Part shown: in pieces, positions 45,628 through 55,715 of the stretch | Position numbering within the stretch: position 1 is the first letter of the stretch | Layout: every line of letters begins with the position of its first letter | Source of the DNA: Hyphomicrobiales bacterium | Lineage (GTDB): Bacteria > Pseudomonadota > Alphaproteobacteria > Rhizobiales > Beijerinckiaceae | DNA: 64,000 bases | Assembly: GCA_028290285.1 (NCBI GenBank) | Contig: JAQGKD010000005.1 | Location: 1-64,000, forward strand | Reading direction: 5' to 3' | Translations under genes and position numbers: made by a program | Notes under the pieces: model-generated | The model's database searches: none | What the model was told of the DNA's origin: nothing | The model's input: only the letters and a program-made list of their open reading frames with translations

Positions 45628-46572
45628 ATGTCTCTCGCATTCGTCTTCCCCGGACAGGGCTCCCAGTCGGTCGGCATGGGCCGTGCTCTGGCCGAAAGCT
45701 TCCCCCAGGCCCAGCGGGTCTTCGCGGAAGTCGACGATGCGCTTGGCCAGAAGCTGTCGGCGATCATGTTCGATGGTCCTGAGGGCGAATTGACCCTCAC
45801 CGCCAACGCGCAGCCGGCCTTGATGGCGGTCAGCATCGCGGTTCTCCGGGTTCTGGAGGCTGAAGCCGGTCTCGATCTCGCACGCGACGCGGCTTTCATC
45901 GCGGGCCATTCGCTCGGCGAATATTCGGCGCTTGCCGCCGCCGGCACGTTTACGCTGGCCGACACGGCGCGCCTCCTGCGCTTGCGCGGCGATGCCATGC
46001 AGAAGGCCGTCGCCGTCGGGGAGGGCGCCATGGCGGCGCTCCTGGGCCTCGATTACGAGACGGGCGTCGCAGTCGCGGCTGAGGCCGCGCAGGGTCAGGT
46101 CTGCCAGATCGCCAACGATAATGGCGGCGGGCAGGTTGTGGCCTCCGGCAACAAGGCGGCGGTCGAGCGCGCCATGGAAATTGCCAAGGCGCACGGTGCC
46201 AAGCGCGCGATCCTGCTGCCGGTGTCTGCGCCTTTTCATTGCGCATTGATGCAGCCCGCCGCCGACGCGATGGCTCGGGCCCTCGCAGGCGTCGTGATGC
46301 GCGCGCCCTGCGTGCCGGTTGTAGCCAATGTGCTGGCGGCCCCCATCACGGACCCGGAAGATATCCGCCGCCGCCTCGTCGAGCAGGTCACCGGCACGGT
46401 GCGCTGGCGCGAAAGCATTGCTTACATGGCACATGAGGGTGTTGATTCATTTTATGAGCTTGGCGCCGGCAAGGTGCTGTCGGGACTCGTCAAGCGGATT
46501 GCCGCGACGGCAACCGGAACGGCGGTCAATTCGCCGGCCGACATTGAGGCCTACCGCTCGCGCCAATCGTAA
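45628..46572 (+). CDS. fabD: Malonyl-CoA:ACP transacylase
   Basis: Loads malonyl groups on ACP for fatty-acid elongation. 314 residues: FPGQGSQ (8-14), nucleophile Ser95 in GHSLGEYSA, catalytic His in SAPFHCALM, and QVTGTVRWRESI near the C-terminus. Begins the fabD-fabG-acpP-fabF cluster. Confidence 0.96.
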   Translation: MSLAFVFPGQGSQSVGMGRALAESFPQAQRVFAEVDDALGQKLSAIMFDGPEGELTLTANAQPALMAVSIAVLRVLEAEAGLDLARDAAFIAGHSLGEYSALAAAGTFTLADTARLLRLRGDAMQKAVAVGEGAMAALLGLDYETGVAVAAEAAQGQVCQIANDNGGGQVVASGNKAAVERAMEIAKAHGAKRAILLPVSAPFHCALMQPAADAMARALAGVVMRAPCVPVVANVLAAPITDPEDIRRRLVEQVTGTVRWRESIAYMAHEGVDSFYELGAGKVLSGLVKRIAATATGTAVNSPADIEAYRSRQS

Positions 46573-46599
46573 CGCGGCCATTCCAACGAGGAGCCTGAC

Positions 46600-47337
46600 A
46601 TGTTCGAACTCAATGGCCTGAACGCGCTCGTCACCGGCGCGACCGGAGGCCTCGGCGGGCAGATCGCTCGCGCCCTTCACGCCCAGGGCGCAACCGTGTC
46701 GCTGTCCGGCACGCGCGCCTCGGTGCTTGAAACCCTGGCCGCCGAACTGGGTGACCGCACCCACGTGCTGCCGTGCGACCTCGGCGACAAGGCTGCGGTC
46801 GAAGCTCTGATCCCGGCCGCCGAAGCGGCCATGGGCCAGGTGGATATCCTCATCAACAATGCCGGCATTACGCGCGATGGCCTTTTCATGCGCATGAAGG
46901 ACGATGACTGGGAGCAGGTTATCAACGTCAACCTTACCTCAGCCTTTCGTCTGTCCCGAGCCGTGTTGCGGGGCATGATGAAACGCCGATTCGGCCGAAT
47001 CATCGGCATCACCTCGGTGGTGGGCGTCACCGGCAATGCGGGGCAGGGAAACTACGCTGCCTCCAAGGCCGGCATGATCGGCATGTCGAAATCGCTTGCG
47101 GCGGAAGTGGCTAGCCGCAACATCACCGTCAACTGCATCGCGCCTGGCTTCATCGAAAGCCCGATGACGGATGCCCTGAACGAGAAGCAGAAGACGGCCA
47201 TTCTCGGCACGATCCCGGCCGGCCGCCTCGGCGCTCCCGCCGATATCGCATCCGCAGCGGTCTATCTGGCCAGCCGGGAGGCGGCTTACGTCACCGGGGT
47301 CACCCTCCACGTTAACGGCGGAATGGCAATGATTTGA
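46600..47337 (+). CDS. fabG: 3-oxoacyl-ACP reductase
   Basis: NADPH-dependent SDR reducing beta-ketoacyl-ACP. 245 residues: NADP loop VTGATGGLGGQIA, NNAGIT, catalytic Ser in ITSVVGVTGNAGQ, YAASKAG. GAGGAG before the ATG. 27 bp after fabD. Confidence 0.95.
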   Translation: MFELNGLNALVTGATGGLGGQIARALHAQGATVSLSGTRASVLETLAAELGDRTHVLPCDLGDKAAVEALIPAAEAAMGQVDILINNAGITRDGLFMRMKDDDWEQVINVNLTSAFRLSRAVLRGMMKRRFGRIIGITSVVGVTGNAGQGNYAASKAGMIGMSKSLAAEVASRNITVNCIAPGFIESPMTDALNEKQKTAILGTIPAGRLGAPADIASAAVYLASREAAYVTGVTLHVNGGMAMI

Positions 47338-47611
47338 AGGGCTTGTAGTAATCTACAGGCAATCTTCCAAGCATAACCGGGGGGTCTCGCAATCCCATGA
47401 CGGATGTGTTACCTAGCCCACGGATGGTGCCTGAAAGTATCGCCGGGTGTGCCCAATGTGGGCAATTCGTCGAAGGATAGAGCATACCAAACAAAGATCC
47501 CGCGGATGGGGCCGTGTGGGCCGGTGTCGCTGCCATTTTCCGGTGCGGCGGCCGGTCAGAATGGACCCTTCCGGTTCAATGCTGAAATGCTACGAAAATG
47601 AGGAAGTTACG

Positions 47612-47851
47612 ATGAGCGATGTCGCCGAGCGCGTGAAGAAGATCGTTGTGGAACATCTCGGCGTCGATGCCGACAAGGTTGTCGATAATGCCAATTTCAT
47701 CGACGATCTCGGCGCCGACTCGCTCGATACAGTCGAGCTGGTGATGGCGTTCGAAGAGGAATTCGGTGTCGAAATCCCCGACGACGCGGCCGAGACGATC
47801 GTGACTGTCGGCGATGCCGTCAAGTTCCTGGAAAAGGCTGCGACGGCTTAA
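47612..47851 (+). CDS. acpP: Acyl carrier protein
   Basis: 79 acidic residues; phosphopantetheine attachment at Ser37 in [16 protein letters not shown] 6 bases before the ATG. The longer frame upstream is spurious. The 274-bp gap before it probably carries its own promoter; I see only a small TGTAG-TAAT-CTACA hairpin just after fabG. Confidence 0.97.
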   Translation: MSDVAERVKKIVVEHLGVDADKVVDNANFIDDLGADSLDTVELVMAFEEEFGVEIPDDAAETIVTVGDAVKFLEKAATA

Positions 47852-47894
47852 GGGCTTGTTGCATCGTTGTCATCGCGGGCGGTAACGCCGGCGC

Positions 47895-47919
47895 TGAGGG
47901 CCGGTCTTGCCGGCCCTCA
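47895..47919 (+). terminator. Hairpin between acpP and fabF
   Basis: TGAGGGCCGG and CCGGCCCTCA form a perfect 10-bp stem with the loop TCTTG, 44 bp after the acpP stop. It has no T-run, so it may act as an attenuator or mRNA stabiliser that makes acpP more abundant than fabF. Confidence 0.6.
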
Positions 47920-47980
47920 TCCATGTTCCGATCCTGTCGCGCGGCGTGAACGCGAACCAGCATCAATTGGGAAGAGCGAT

Positions 47981-49243
47981 ATGAGAAGGGTGGTTGTCAC
48001 CGGTCTCGGGCTCGTTACGCCGCTTGCCTGCGGCGTTGAAGCGAGTTGGTCGAGGTTGATCGAAGGGAAGAATGGCGCGGGTCGCGTCGAGAACTTCGAT
48101 GTCTCCGACATCGCCTGCCAGATTGCCTGCCAGATTCCGCGCGGCGACGGCGCGAACGGTACCTTCAATCCCGACGAGTGGATGGAGCCCAAGGAACAGC
48201 GCAAGGTCGATGACTTCATCATCTTCGCGATGTCCGCTGCCACGCAGGCCCTGGCCGACGCGGGTTGGGCTCCGAAATCCTATGAGGACCAGATCAGCAC
48301 GGGCGTGCTGATCGGCTCCGGCATCGGCGGGCTCGGCGGCATCTACGAAGCCTCCATCACGCTGAAGGAAAAAGGTCCGCGCCGGATCTCGCCTTTCTTT
48401 ATTCCGGGACGCCTGATCAATCTCGCGTCCGGCTACGTGTCGATCCAGCACGGTCTCAAAGGCCCCAATCACGCGGTCGTCACCGCCTGCTCCACGGGAG
48501 CCCATGCGATTGGCGATGCCGCGCGTCTGGTCGCCTTCGGCGATGCCGACGTGATGGTCGCTGGCGGTGCCGAATCGGCCGTGAACCGGCTCTCCCTCGC
48601 GGGCTTCTCGGCTTGCCGCGCGCTCTCGACCAATTTCAACAACGATCCCCAGCGGGCTTCGCGTCCCTATGATAGAGATCGTGACGGCTTCGTCATGGGC
48701 GAAGGCGCGGGCTGCGTCGTGCTCGAGGAATACGAGCATGCCAAGGCGCGCGGTGCGCACATCTATGGCGAAGTGATCGGCTACGGCATGTCCGGCGACG
48801 CCTATCATATCACCGCTCCGAAAGAGGACGGCGACGGCGCCTTCCGCTGCATGACGGCCGCGATGAAGCGGGCTGGCGTTTCGGCCTCCGACCTCGACTA
48901 CATCAACGCCCATGGCACCTCGACGCCGCTGGGCGACGAGATTGAACTCGGCGCCGTGCAGCGTCTCGTGGGCGATGCGGCATCGAGCCTGTCGATGTCC
49001 TCCACGAAGTCCTCGATCGGGCATCTGCTCGGTGCGGCAGGTGCTGTCGAGGCCGTTTTCTCGATCCTTGCGATTCGCGACCAGATCGCTCCGGCCACGC
49101 TGAATCTCGAAAACCCGACCGTGGACACCGCGATCGACCTCGTGCCGCTCGTGCCGCGCAAACGGAAGATCGACACAGTCCTGTCGAATTCCTTCGGTTT
49201 TGGAGGCACTAACGCCTCGTTGATCTTCCGCAGGGTTGCGTGA
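47981..49243 (+). CDS. fabF: 3-oxoacyl-ACP synthase II
   Basis: Condensing enzyme that extends fatty acids and is needed for cis-vaccenate. 420 residues: catalytic Cys in VTACSTGAHAIGDA, His in INAHGTSTPLGD, His in KSSIGHLLGAAGA. The block IACQIACQIPRGDG is normal for rhizobial-type FabF. Start at ATG 47981 by homology; GGGAAGAGCGAT precedes it. Confidence 0.96.
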   Translation: MRRVVVTGLGLVTPLACGVEASWSRLIEGKNGAGRVENFDVSDIACQIACQIPRGDGANGTFNPDEWMEPKEQRKVDDFIIFAMSAATQALADAGWAPKSYEDQISTGVLIGSGIGGLGGIYEASITLKEKGPRRISPFFIPGRLINLASGYVSIQHGLKGPNHAVVTACSTGAHAIGDAARLVAFGDADVMVAGGAESAVNRLSLAGFSACRALSTNFNNDPQRASRPYDRDRDGFVMGEGAGCVVLEEYEHAKARGAHIYGEVIGYGMSGDAYHITAPKEDGDGAFRCMTAAMKRAGVSASDLDYINAHGTSTPLGDEIELGAVQRLVGDAASSLSMSSTKSSIGHLLGAAGAVEAVFSILAIRDQIAPATLNLENPTVDTAIDLVPLVPRKRKIDTVLSNSFGFGGTNASLIFRRVA

Positions 49244-49342
49244 GGCTTGCGGCCAATCCCGTGATTGGTCGCGCACCCATGTTTCGCCACATTGCGGAAT
49301 AGGCTAGCCTCGCTGCGAAGGGCTGGCATCAAGTGATTTGAA

Positions 49343-51223
49343 ATGGTGGTTGAGCGTATGGTCGAGCCGACGGATATTCCGAAGGAAACCGAGACACAGC
49401 GCTCCGGCGCCCGCTTCTTCCAGAGCGGCCGTTCCTTGCACAGCCCGAGCGAGGCGCTTCATCCCGAAGCGCCGCCGGCACCGCCCGCGCCCCCGCCGCC
49501 GAGCAAGCGCCGTCCGACGCTGTCCGCCCTGAGTGGCTTTCTGTCGTTCCTGCTCGTCGCCGCGATCGCGGCTGCGATCGGCGTCGGCTTCGGCCAGCAG
49601 AAGATTCGCGAGCCGGGTCCGCTGCGGGAAGACAAGGTTCTATTCATCGCGCCTCGCACCGAGGTGCCCGAAATTCTCGGTCAGCTTGAACGGGAAGGCG
49701 TGATCGACATGCCGATCCTCCTCAATCTCGCATTGTGGATCGAAGGCAATCGCAGCAACGTCAAGGCGGGCGAATATCTCTTCAGGCGTGAAGCGAGCCT
49801 GCGGGATGTGATCGACACGCTCGTGTCGGGCAAGCAGGTGCTGCATTCCATAACCATCCCCGAAGGCCTTACCAGCGAGCAGATCGTCCAGCGCCTGCGA
49901 GACAGCGACGTCCTCATCGGCGATATCCGGGATATCCCCAAGGAAGGCCTGCTCCTGCCCGAGACGTACCGTGTCGCGCGCGGCATGGCGCGTGGAGATT
50001 TGCTGCGCAAGATGCAGGACGAACAGCGCAAGCTGCTCGAACAGATCTGGTCGCGCCGCTCGCCAGACCTCTCCCTGCGCACGCCCTATGAGCTGGTGAC
50101 GCTGGCGTCCATCGTCGAGAAAGAGACCGGCCGGGCCGACGAGCGCACGCGCGTCGCCGGGGTTTTCCTCAATCGGCTCACCAAGCGCATGAAGCTGCAG
50201 TCTGATCCCACGATCGTCTATGGACTGGTCGGCGGCAAGGGCACGTTGGGCCGTGGCATCACGCGCGCCGAAATCACCCAGCCTTCCGCCTACAACACCT
50301 ATGTAATCGACGGCCTGCCGCCGGGGCCCATCGCCAATCCGGGCCGAGCAGCGCTCGAAGCCGTCGCCAACCCTTCGCGCACCAAGGACCTCTACTTCGT
50401 CGCGGACGGCACAGGCGGGCACGCCTTCGCCGAAACGCTCGATCAACACGGGCGGAACGTGAGCCGCTGGCGCCAGATCGAGAAAGACGCCAAGGACAGC
50501 AGGACCGACGCCGCCCCTGGGGATGTCGATCGTGCGCCGGCGATCGTACCCGGCGACGCCGGTGCTCCGGCCAGCGCGCCGACGACGCCCGCGCCTGCTC
50601 CAAAGAAAGGCCAGCGCGGCGCGCTCGAGACGCCGCCGGATAGCGGTGCACATCCCATGTTCGGCGCCTTGCCTCAGATGGGCCCTAGTGGGGTTGCGGG
50701 ATACTTTGGCTTCGCAGGGCCCGCAAATCCTCAGGTTGTGGAAAAGTCTGTCGCGGGCAAACCGGGAGCGAAGACCGCCGACGCGCGCAAGCCTGATCCG
50801 AAGGACAAGGCGGCCAAGGGCGCTCCCTCGCGCGGTCTCGCCAATTTCGCGATGGGCCCCGGCATCGAGGAATTGGGTATCAACATAAAGGGTGTGACGG
50901 ATCGCCCGGTCCTCGACGGTCCGGTTGAAAGCGCCTCCGACGAGGCGCCGACAGATCCGACCCTCTATCCCGTCAGTCCGCAGAGGCTTGCCGAGCAGAA
51001 GGCGCGGGCAGCCAGGCTCGGCCTGAAAAGCTTCGACACGGATCTGAGCGAACCGGCTGCGGATCCGGATCTCCAGACGCGTGCATTGGCCATGCAGGCT
51101 CAGCCGAGTGCAACCCAGGGCAAGCGGCGCATTCTCGATGCCTCGGAAGGCACCGCGCTCGATCCGCTGCTGAACAAGAGCTGGGACCTGAACTCGGCGA
51201 AGACGGTCCCGAGCTTCCGCTAA
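49343..51223 (+). CDS. mltG: Endolytic murein transglycosylase MltG
   Basis: 626 residues: cytoplasmic Pro-rich N-terminus, one membrane helix (about 63-83), and a periplasmic YceG domain with the catalytic Glu in LASIVEKETG, plus PTIVYGL and ITRAEITQPSAYNTYVIDGLPPGPIANPG. Ends nascent glycan strands. The last 230 residues are a Pro/Ala/Lys-rich, probably disordered tail, much longer than in E. coli. Lies after fabF as usual. Confidence 0.93.
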   Translation: MVVERMVEPTDIPKETETQRSGARFFQSGRSLHSPSEALHPEAPPAPPAPPPPSKRRPTLSALSGFLSFLLVAAIAAAIGVGFGQQKIREPGPLREDKVLFIAPRTEVPEILGQLEREGVIDMPILLNLALWIEGNRSNVKAGEYLFRREASLRDVIDTLVSGKQVLHSITIPEGLTSEQIVQRLRDSDVLIGDIRDIPKEGLLLPETYRVARGMARGDLLRKMQDEQRKLLEQIWSRRSPDLSLRTPYELVTLASIVEKETGRADERTRVAGVFLNRLTKRMKLQSDPTIVYGLVGGKGTLGRGITRAEITQPSAYNTYVIDGLPPGPIANPGRAALEAVANPSRTKDLYFVADGTGGHAFAETLDQHGRNVSRWRQIEKDAKDSRTDAAPGDVDRAPAIVPGDAGAPASAPTTPAPAPKKGQRGALETPPDSGAHPMFGALPQMGPSGVAGYFGFAGPANPQVVEKSVAGKPGAKTADARKPDPKDKAAKGAPSRGLANFAMGPGIEELGINIKGVTDRPVLDGPVESASDEAPTDPTLYPVSPQRLAEQKARAARLGLKSFDTDLSEPAADPDLQTRALAMQAQPSATQGKRRILDASEGTALDPLLNKSWDLNSAKTVPSFR

Positions 51224-51312
51224 GACCTCTGCGGCTTGAGGCCGAGGGTTCGCCGCTCTATGGTGCGACCTTCTCGATAGGCCCGAATCTGTGGCCCGGA
51301 CCCGATGACGCC

Positions 51313-52200
51313 ATGACCCTCAAGAGCATGACCGGTTTCGCCCGCACGACGGGCAGCCTTTCCCCCTACCGCTGGGCGTGGGAGGTCAAAGCCGTGAATG
51401 CAAAGGGTCTAGACCTGCGCCTGCGCTTGCCCACCGGCTTCGACATGATCGAGACGGATGCCCGTGCCCGGCTTGCGAGGCGGCTCGGACGCGGCACGTG
51501 TTACGCGACCCTGACCCTGCATCGCGAAACTTCGACGACGCAGGTACGTATCAATGAGACCTTGCTGCGCACGCTCGTCGCCTCTCTCGCGGCAGTGCCC
51601 GTCGAAGGCAATATCGGGCCGGCCTCGCTGGACGGTCTGCTCGCCGTGCGCGGCGTCGTTGAAGTCACTGACACGGCCGATGACGAAGCCACTCTCGCGG
51701 CGGTCGGCGCTGCCGCTCTGGCCAGTCTCGAGCAGGCGCTGGACGAGCTGGTGGCCACCCGCATCACGGAAGGCGCAGCTCTGGGCGAAGTGCTCGACGC
51801 GCGCCTCGGTGCGATGCAACGCCTGACCGACGCGGCCGAAGCGACGCCGGGCCGCAAGGTCGATGCAGTGCGTGCACGCCTGCAGCAGTCGATCGATGCA
51901 CTGATCGGGGCAAGCCAGGCGCTCGATCCCGCCCGCCTTCATCAGGAAGCTCTTTTGATCGCGGCAAAGGCCGATATTCGTGAAGAGCTCGACCGTCTGA
52001 AGACGCATATCGTTTCCGGGCGCGACCTCGTTTTGGCCCAGCAGCCCGTCGGGCGGCGGCTGGATTTTCTGGCCCAGGAACTCGGCCGCGAAGCGAATAC
52101 GCTATGCGCCAAATCCAACGACCCCGTCCTCACTGGCATCGGCATGGAATTGCGTGTCGAGATCGAGCAATTCCGCGAGCAGGTTCAGAATATCGAATGA
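51313..52200 (+). CDS. YicC family endoribonuclease-like protein
   Basis: 295 residues beginning MTLKSMTGFAR, the family hallmark, and ending [21 protein letters not shown]. YicC proteins are linked to RNA turnover and stationary-phase survival. The stop overlaps the gmk start (ATGA). Confidence 0.92.
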   Translation: MTLKSMTGFARTTGSLSPYRWAWEVKAVNAKGLDLRLRLPTGFDMIETDARARLARRLGRGTCYATLTLHRETSTTQVRINETLLRTLVASLAAVPVEGNIGPASLDGLLAVRGVVEVTDTADDEATLAAVGAAALASLEQALDELVATRITEGAALGEVLDARLGAMQRLTDAAEATPGRKVDAVRARLQQSIDALIGASQALDPARLHQEALLIAAKADIREELDRLKTHIVSGRDLVLAQQPVGRRLDFLAQELGREANTLCAKSNDPVLTGIGMELRVEIEQFREQVQNIE

Positions 52201-52862
52201 GCACCATGGCAGATCCCAAGAACACGGCCGCGATCCAACGCCGGGGCCTCATGCTGATCCTCTCCTCGCCCTCGGGCGCGGGCAAGACGACGCTGACGCG
52301 CGACCTGCTGCAGGACAATTCCCTCGATCTCACCCTGTCGATTTCGGTCACGACGCGGCAACGGCGCACCAGTGAGGTCGACGGCATCCACTATCATTTC
52401 AAGGCAAAGGGCGATTTCGAGCGGATGCGTGCACAGGACGACCTGCTCGAATTCGCCGAAGTGCACGGCAATTTCTATGGCACGCCGCGCTCGCCGGTGG
52501 AGGCCGTGCTGTCGCAGGGGCGCGACATGTTGTTCGACATCGACTACCAGGGCACGCAGCAGGTTCTGAAGCGCGCGCCCAAGGATGTCGTCACCATCTT
52601 CATCCTGCCGCCGTCCATGCGCGAACTGCGCGCCAGGCTCGAACGCCGCGCCGAGGATGCCTCCGACGTGATCGCCAAGCGGCTTGATAACGCGCGCAAC
52701 GAGATAACCCGCTGGACCATGTACGATTACGTCATCGTCAACGAGGACATCCAGACTGCGCTGAACGAGGTGAAGTCCATCCTCGTCGCCGAACGCCTGA
52801 AGCGCTCACGGTCGGACGAGGGCATCGCCAGCTTCGTGGAGAAGCTACTCTCCGAGGCCTGA
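52197..52862 (+). CDS. gmk: Guanylate kinase
   Basis: Converts GMP to GDP, downstream of guaA in the same pathway. 221 residues: P-loop [32 protein letters not shown] for GMP binding, [10 protein letters not shown]. The ATG at 52197 overlaps the yicC stop. The last 18 bp overlap the convergent rsmA gene. Confidence 0.96.
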   Translation: MSTMADPKNTAAIQRRGLMLILSSPSGAGKTTLTRDLLQDNSLDLTLSISVTTRQRRTSEVDGIHYHFKAKGDFERMRAQDDLLEFAEVHGNFYGTPRSPVEAVLSQGRDMLFDIDYQGTQQVLKRAPKDVVTIFILPPSMRELRARLERRAEDASDVIAKRLDNARNEITRWTMYDYVIVNEDIQTALNEVKSILVAERLKRSRSDEGIASFVEKLLSEA

Positions 52863-53732
52863 GCGGGCCATTTCCCCGGCTGCGCGCGCCAGCGCGACGA
52901 ACCCGGCGACGTCGATCTCTTCGGCGCGCCGCGTTTCCTCGATGCCGGCCCGCTGCAGAAGCGCCAGCGCATCGAGGGAGACGCCTGCGATCGACAGCCC
53001 CTTGAGGGATTGCCGTAGCATCTTGCGCCGTTGGTTGAAGGCCGCGGCCGTCAGGGCGGTGAGGATCTTCGGATCGCAGGGCAGGGGCTCGCGCCGCGGC
53101 ACGAGTTCGACGACCGAGGACGTGACCTTGGGCGGCGGTGTAAAAGCCGACGCCGGCACATCGAACAGAATGCGCGCGCTGGCCCGCCAGCCCGTGAGAA
53201 CGCCGAGCCGCCCGTAATCGACCCGCTGGGCGGGTGTCGCGACAATGCGCTCCGCAACTTCGCGCTGGAACATCAGCACCATGCGATCGAACCACGGTGG
53301 CCAAGGCTCGGTTTCAAGCCAGCCGACAAGCAGTGCTGTGCCGATATTATAGGGAAGGTTCGCGCAGATACGCACCGGTCCCGGCGCATCCGCGACCAGC
53401 TTTCCGAGATCGACGGTCAACGCATCGCCGGGCACGACGTCAAGTCGTCCGGGATAGGCAGCTGCGATCTCGGCGAGGGCGGAGAGGCAGCGTTCGTCGC
53501 GTTCGATGGCGATCACGCGCAGCGCGCCTTCCATCAGGAGCGCTCGGGTCAACCCGCCCGGACCGGGGCCGATTTCGATGATCGTGACACCTGCGAGCGG
53601 GCCAGCGGCGCGTGCGATGCGTCCGGTCAGGTTGAGATCGAAAAGGAAGTTTTGCCCAAGCGATTTCCGGGCGGCGAGTTCATGCTTGCGCACCACGTCG
53701 CGCAGAGGCGGCAGGCCATCGAAGTCTGTCAC
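52845..53732 (-). CDS. rsmA: 16S rRNA (A1518/A1519) dimethyltransferase
   Basis: 295 residues: [13 protein letters not shown] site [18 protein letters not shown], catalytic [12 protein letters not shown]-terminal VPRREPLP. Dimethylates two adenines in helix 45. GTG start at 53732 overlapping the pdxA stop (GTGA). Confidence 0.95.
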   Translation of the reverse strand: MTDFDGLPPLRDVVRKHELAARKSLGQNFLFDLNLTGRIARAAGPLAGVTIIEIGPGPGGLTRALLMEGALRVIAIERDERCLSALAEIAAAYPGRLDVVPGDALTVDLGKLVADAPGPVRICANLPYNIGTALLVGWLETEPWPPWFDRMVLMFQREVAERIVATPAQRVDYGRLGVLTGWRASARILFDVPASAFTPPPKVTSSVVELVPRREPLPCDPKILTALTAAAFNQRRKMLRQSLKGLSIAGVSLDALALLQRAGIEETRRAEEIDVAGFVALARAAGEMARSGLGE

Positions 53733-54749
53733 GAGCCCGCATCCGCCCGTGCGCGCTCGGCCAGAACGCCCGCAAGAGCCAGCGCAGCGCGAAGGCTCGC
53801 AGGATCGGCGCATCCCTTGCCGGCGATATCGAAGGCGGTGCCGTGGTCGGGAGATGTACGAATGAAGGGCAGGCCGAGCGTCAGATTGACCGCGCTGTCG
53901 AAGGAAAGGGTCTTGATCGGAATCAGCGCCTGATCGTGATACATGCACAGCGCAGCGTCATAGCGCGCGCGCGGCTGCATGGAACATTGTATCCGCAGGA
54001 AGCGGCCCGCGTGCGTCGATCCCTTCGCCGCGCAGAATGTCTACCGCCGGGCTTACGACGTCGATGTCTTCGCGACCCATCGCGCCACCCTCGCCGGCAT
54101 GCGGGTTCAGGCCGGCAATCGCCAGTCGCGGCGCCGAGATCCGGAACTTGTCGTGCAGGTCGCGCGCGACGATCCGGGCCGTCTCGACGATGAGTTCCGT
54201 CGTCAACGCCTTTACTGCATTGAGCAGCGACAGATGAATTGTTACGGGCACGACTGCAAGGGCTGGCGACCAGAGCATCATGACCGGCAGCACTGTGCTG
54301 CCGTAGTGCTGCTCTGCGAGTTCGCCGAGGAATTCTGTGTGGCCGGGGTGCCGGAAGCCGACGCCATAGAGAACCTCTTTGGCGATCGGATTGGTGACAA
54401 GCGCTGAGGCGACGCCTGCGTGAACAAGTGCCACGGCACGCTCGATGGCCTCGATCGTCATCGGCGCATCGGCAGGATCGGGCTGCCCTGGCACGCCCCG
54501 CACGGATTGTGAAAGAGGCACGACGGGAAGGGCGCGTTCGAACACCGAGGCGGCGGTCGCCGGCGTGACGATCTCGATCGGCACCGCCAGCCCGAGGTCG
54601 GCCGCCTGACGGGCAAGATGCGCCGGATCTGCCAGCAGGAAAAAGGCCGGCGTGCCCAGGTCGCGCGCAAGCCATGCTTTCAGCGCGATCTCGGGTCCGA
54701 TCCCGGAGGGATCACCCTGCGTGAGAGCCAGTGGCGCGACGGCATGCAT
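53729..54749 (-). pseudogene. pdxA: 4-hydroxythreonine-4-phosphate dehydrogenase, frameshifted
   Basis: PdxA makes the pyridoxal-phosphate precursor. From the ATG at 54749 the frame runs 263 residues (LTQGDPSGIGPEIALKA; NPHAGEGGAMGRED) to [13 protein letters not shown] and stops. The missing C-terminus ([19 protein letters not shown] to ARADAGS) continues in another frame. The shift lies in an alternating GC run at 53963-53972. A 2-bp deletion (or 1-bp insertion) explains it, and restoring it gives about 340 residues, the normal length. Either a real mutation or a base-calling error in a GC dinucleotide run. Translationally linked to surA and rsmA on both sides. Confidence 0.8.
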
Positions 54750-54750
54750 G

Positions 54751-55680
54751 TCAGCGCTTCACGACGACGGCCCGCGACCTGAGCTCTGCATAGAGCTTGG
54801 CGGAGGCGATATCGAGACGCTTCGAGAGAAGTTCCTGCCGGATATCCTCACCGGCAACGACGTCGTCACGCACATCGCGCTTGGCGCAAACGGCCACCAT
54901 CTCGATCCCTGAAGGGCCACGCTGCGGAGGTGTCAGATGGCCGACGGGTGTTTTTTCCAGGATGTCGCGGAGGTCTGCGCCCAGCGAATTGCCGCTGCGA
55001 CTGAACTGCTCCTTGACTGCGACGTCGGTCAGACCGCGCGCCAGAGCCAATCCACTCTGGCAATCCGTAAAGCGCATGCGCAATTGTTCGGCCTCGCGCG
55101 TCCGGGTCTGCAGCGCGGCGGGGGCAGCGCTGGCGGGCACGATGAAAACGACCTCACGCATCGTGAATTCATTCGGCACGGCGGCCTTGCCGCCCTTCTT
55201 CTTCAACTCGGCGCGAACCTCCTGCTCGCTGACCTCGAGCGTCTTGTTCATGGCGCGGACATAGATCGCCCACCCGGCCTCGGCCTTGAAATAGTCGGTC
55301 CAATTGCTTTCCTGAATGCCGGCGCCCTGCACCTGCGAGGCGAGGGTCTGGGCCGGAACCTTGATCTCGGAAGCAACCCTCGCAATGGCGCCGCCCATTT
55401 CGGAATTGCCGGGCACGATTCCGTATTTCTTCACTTCGCTCAGCCGCAGCTTGTCGGAGGTCAGCGACTCCAGCGCCGCGTCGCGGGTGGCGGGCTTCTT
55501 GAGCACGCGCAGCAGCTTCATTCGCTGCTCGAGATCGTAGCTGGTGATGGGATTGTCGTTGATTGTGGCAACCAGCACCTGAGCGAGAGCGGGCGCGATC
55601 ACGCCGCCCATCAGCAAGGACAGTGCAATCGTTCCCACTGGCAGGAACGAACGGCGCAGCTGTGCACGGGAAATCTGCAT
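54751..55680 (-). CDS. surA: SurA-type periplasmic chaperone/isomerase
   Basis: 309 residues with a signal peptide (cleavage near ALA-QV), the SurA N-terminal chaperone domain (VLVATINDNPITSYDLEQRMK) and one degraded parvulin-like domain. Shorter than E. coli SurA, as in other alphaproteobacteria. Assists outer-membrane protein folding, including LptD encoded directly upstream. Its stop is one base before the pdxA start. Confidence 0.88.
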   Translation of the reverse strand: MQISRAQLRRSFLPVGTIALSLLMGGVIAPALAQVLVATINDNPITSYDLEQRMKLLRVLKKPATRDAALESLTSDKLRLSEVKKYGIVPGNSEMGGAIARVASEIKVPAQTLASQVQGAGIQESNWTDYFKAEAGWAIYVRAMNKTLEVSEQEVRAELKKKGGKAAVPNEFTMREVVFIVPASAAPAALQTRTREAEQLRMRFTDCQSGLALARGLTDVAVKEQFSRSGNSLGADLRDILEKTPVGHLTPPQRGPSGIEMVAVCAKRDVRDDVVAGEDIRQELLSKRLDIASAKLYAELRSRAVVVKR

Positions 55681-55715
55681 GTGGTCTTTCTGTCGGCGAT
55701 CGGCCCCTCGGGGCG

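Noticed and set aside
48110-48135. Apparent 12-bp tandem duplication in fabF (IACQIACQIP)
   Set aside because: This repeated block is normal in FabF of related alphaproteobacteria, so it is not a new duplication.
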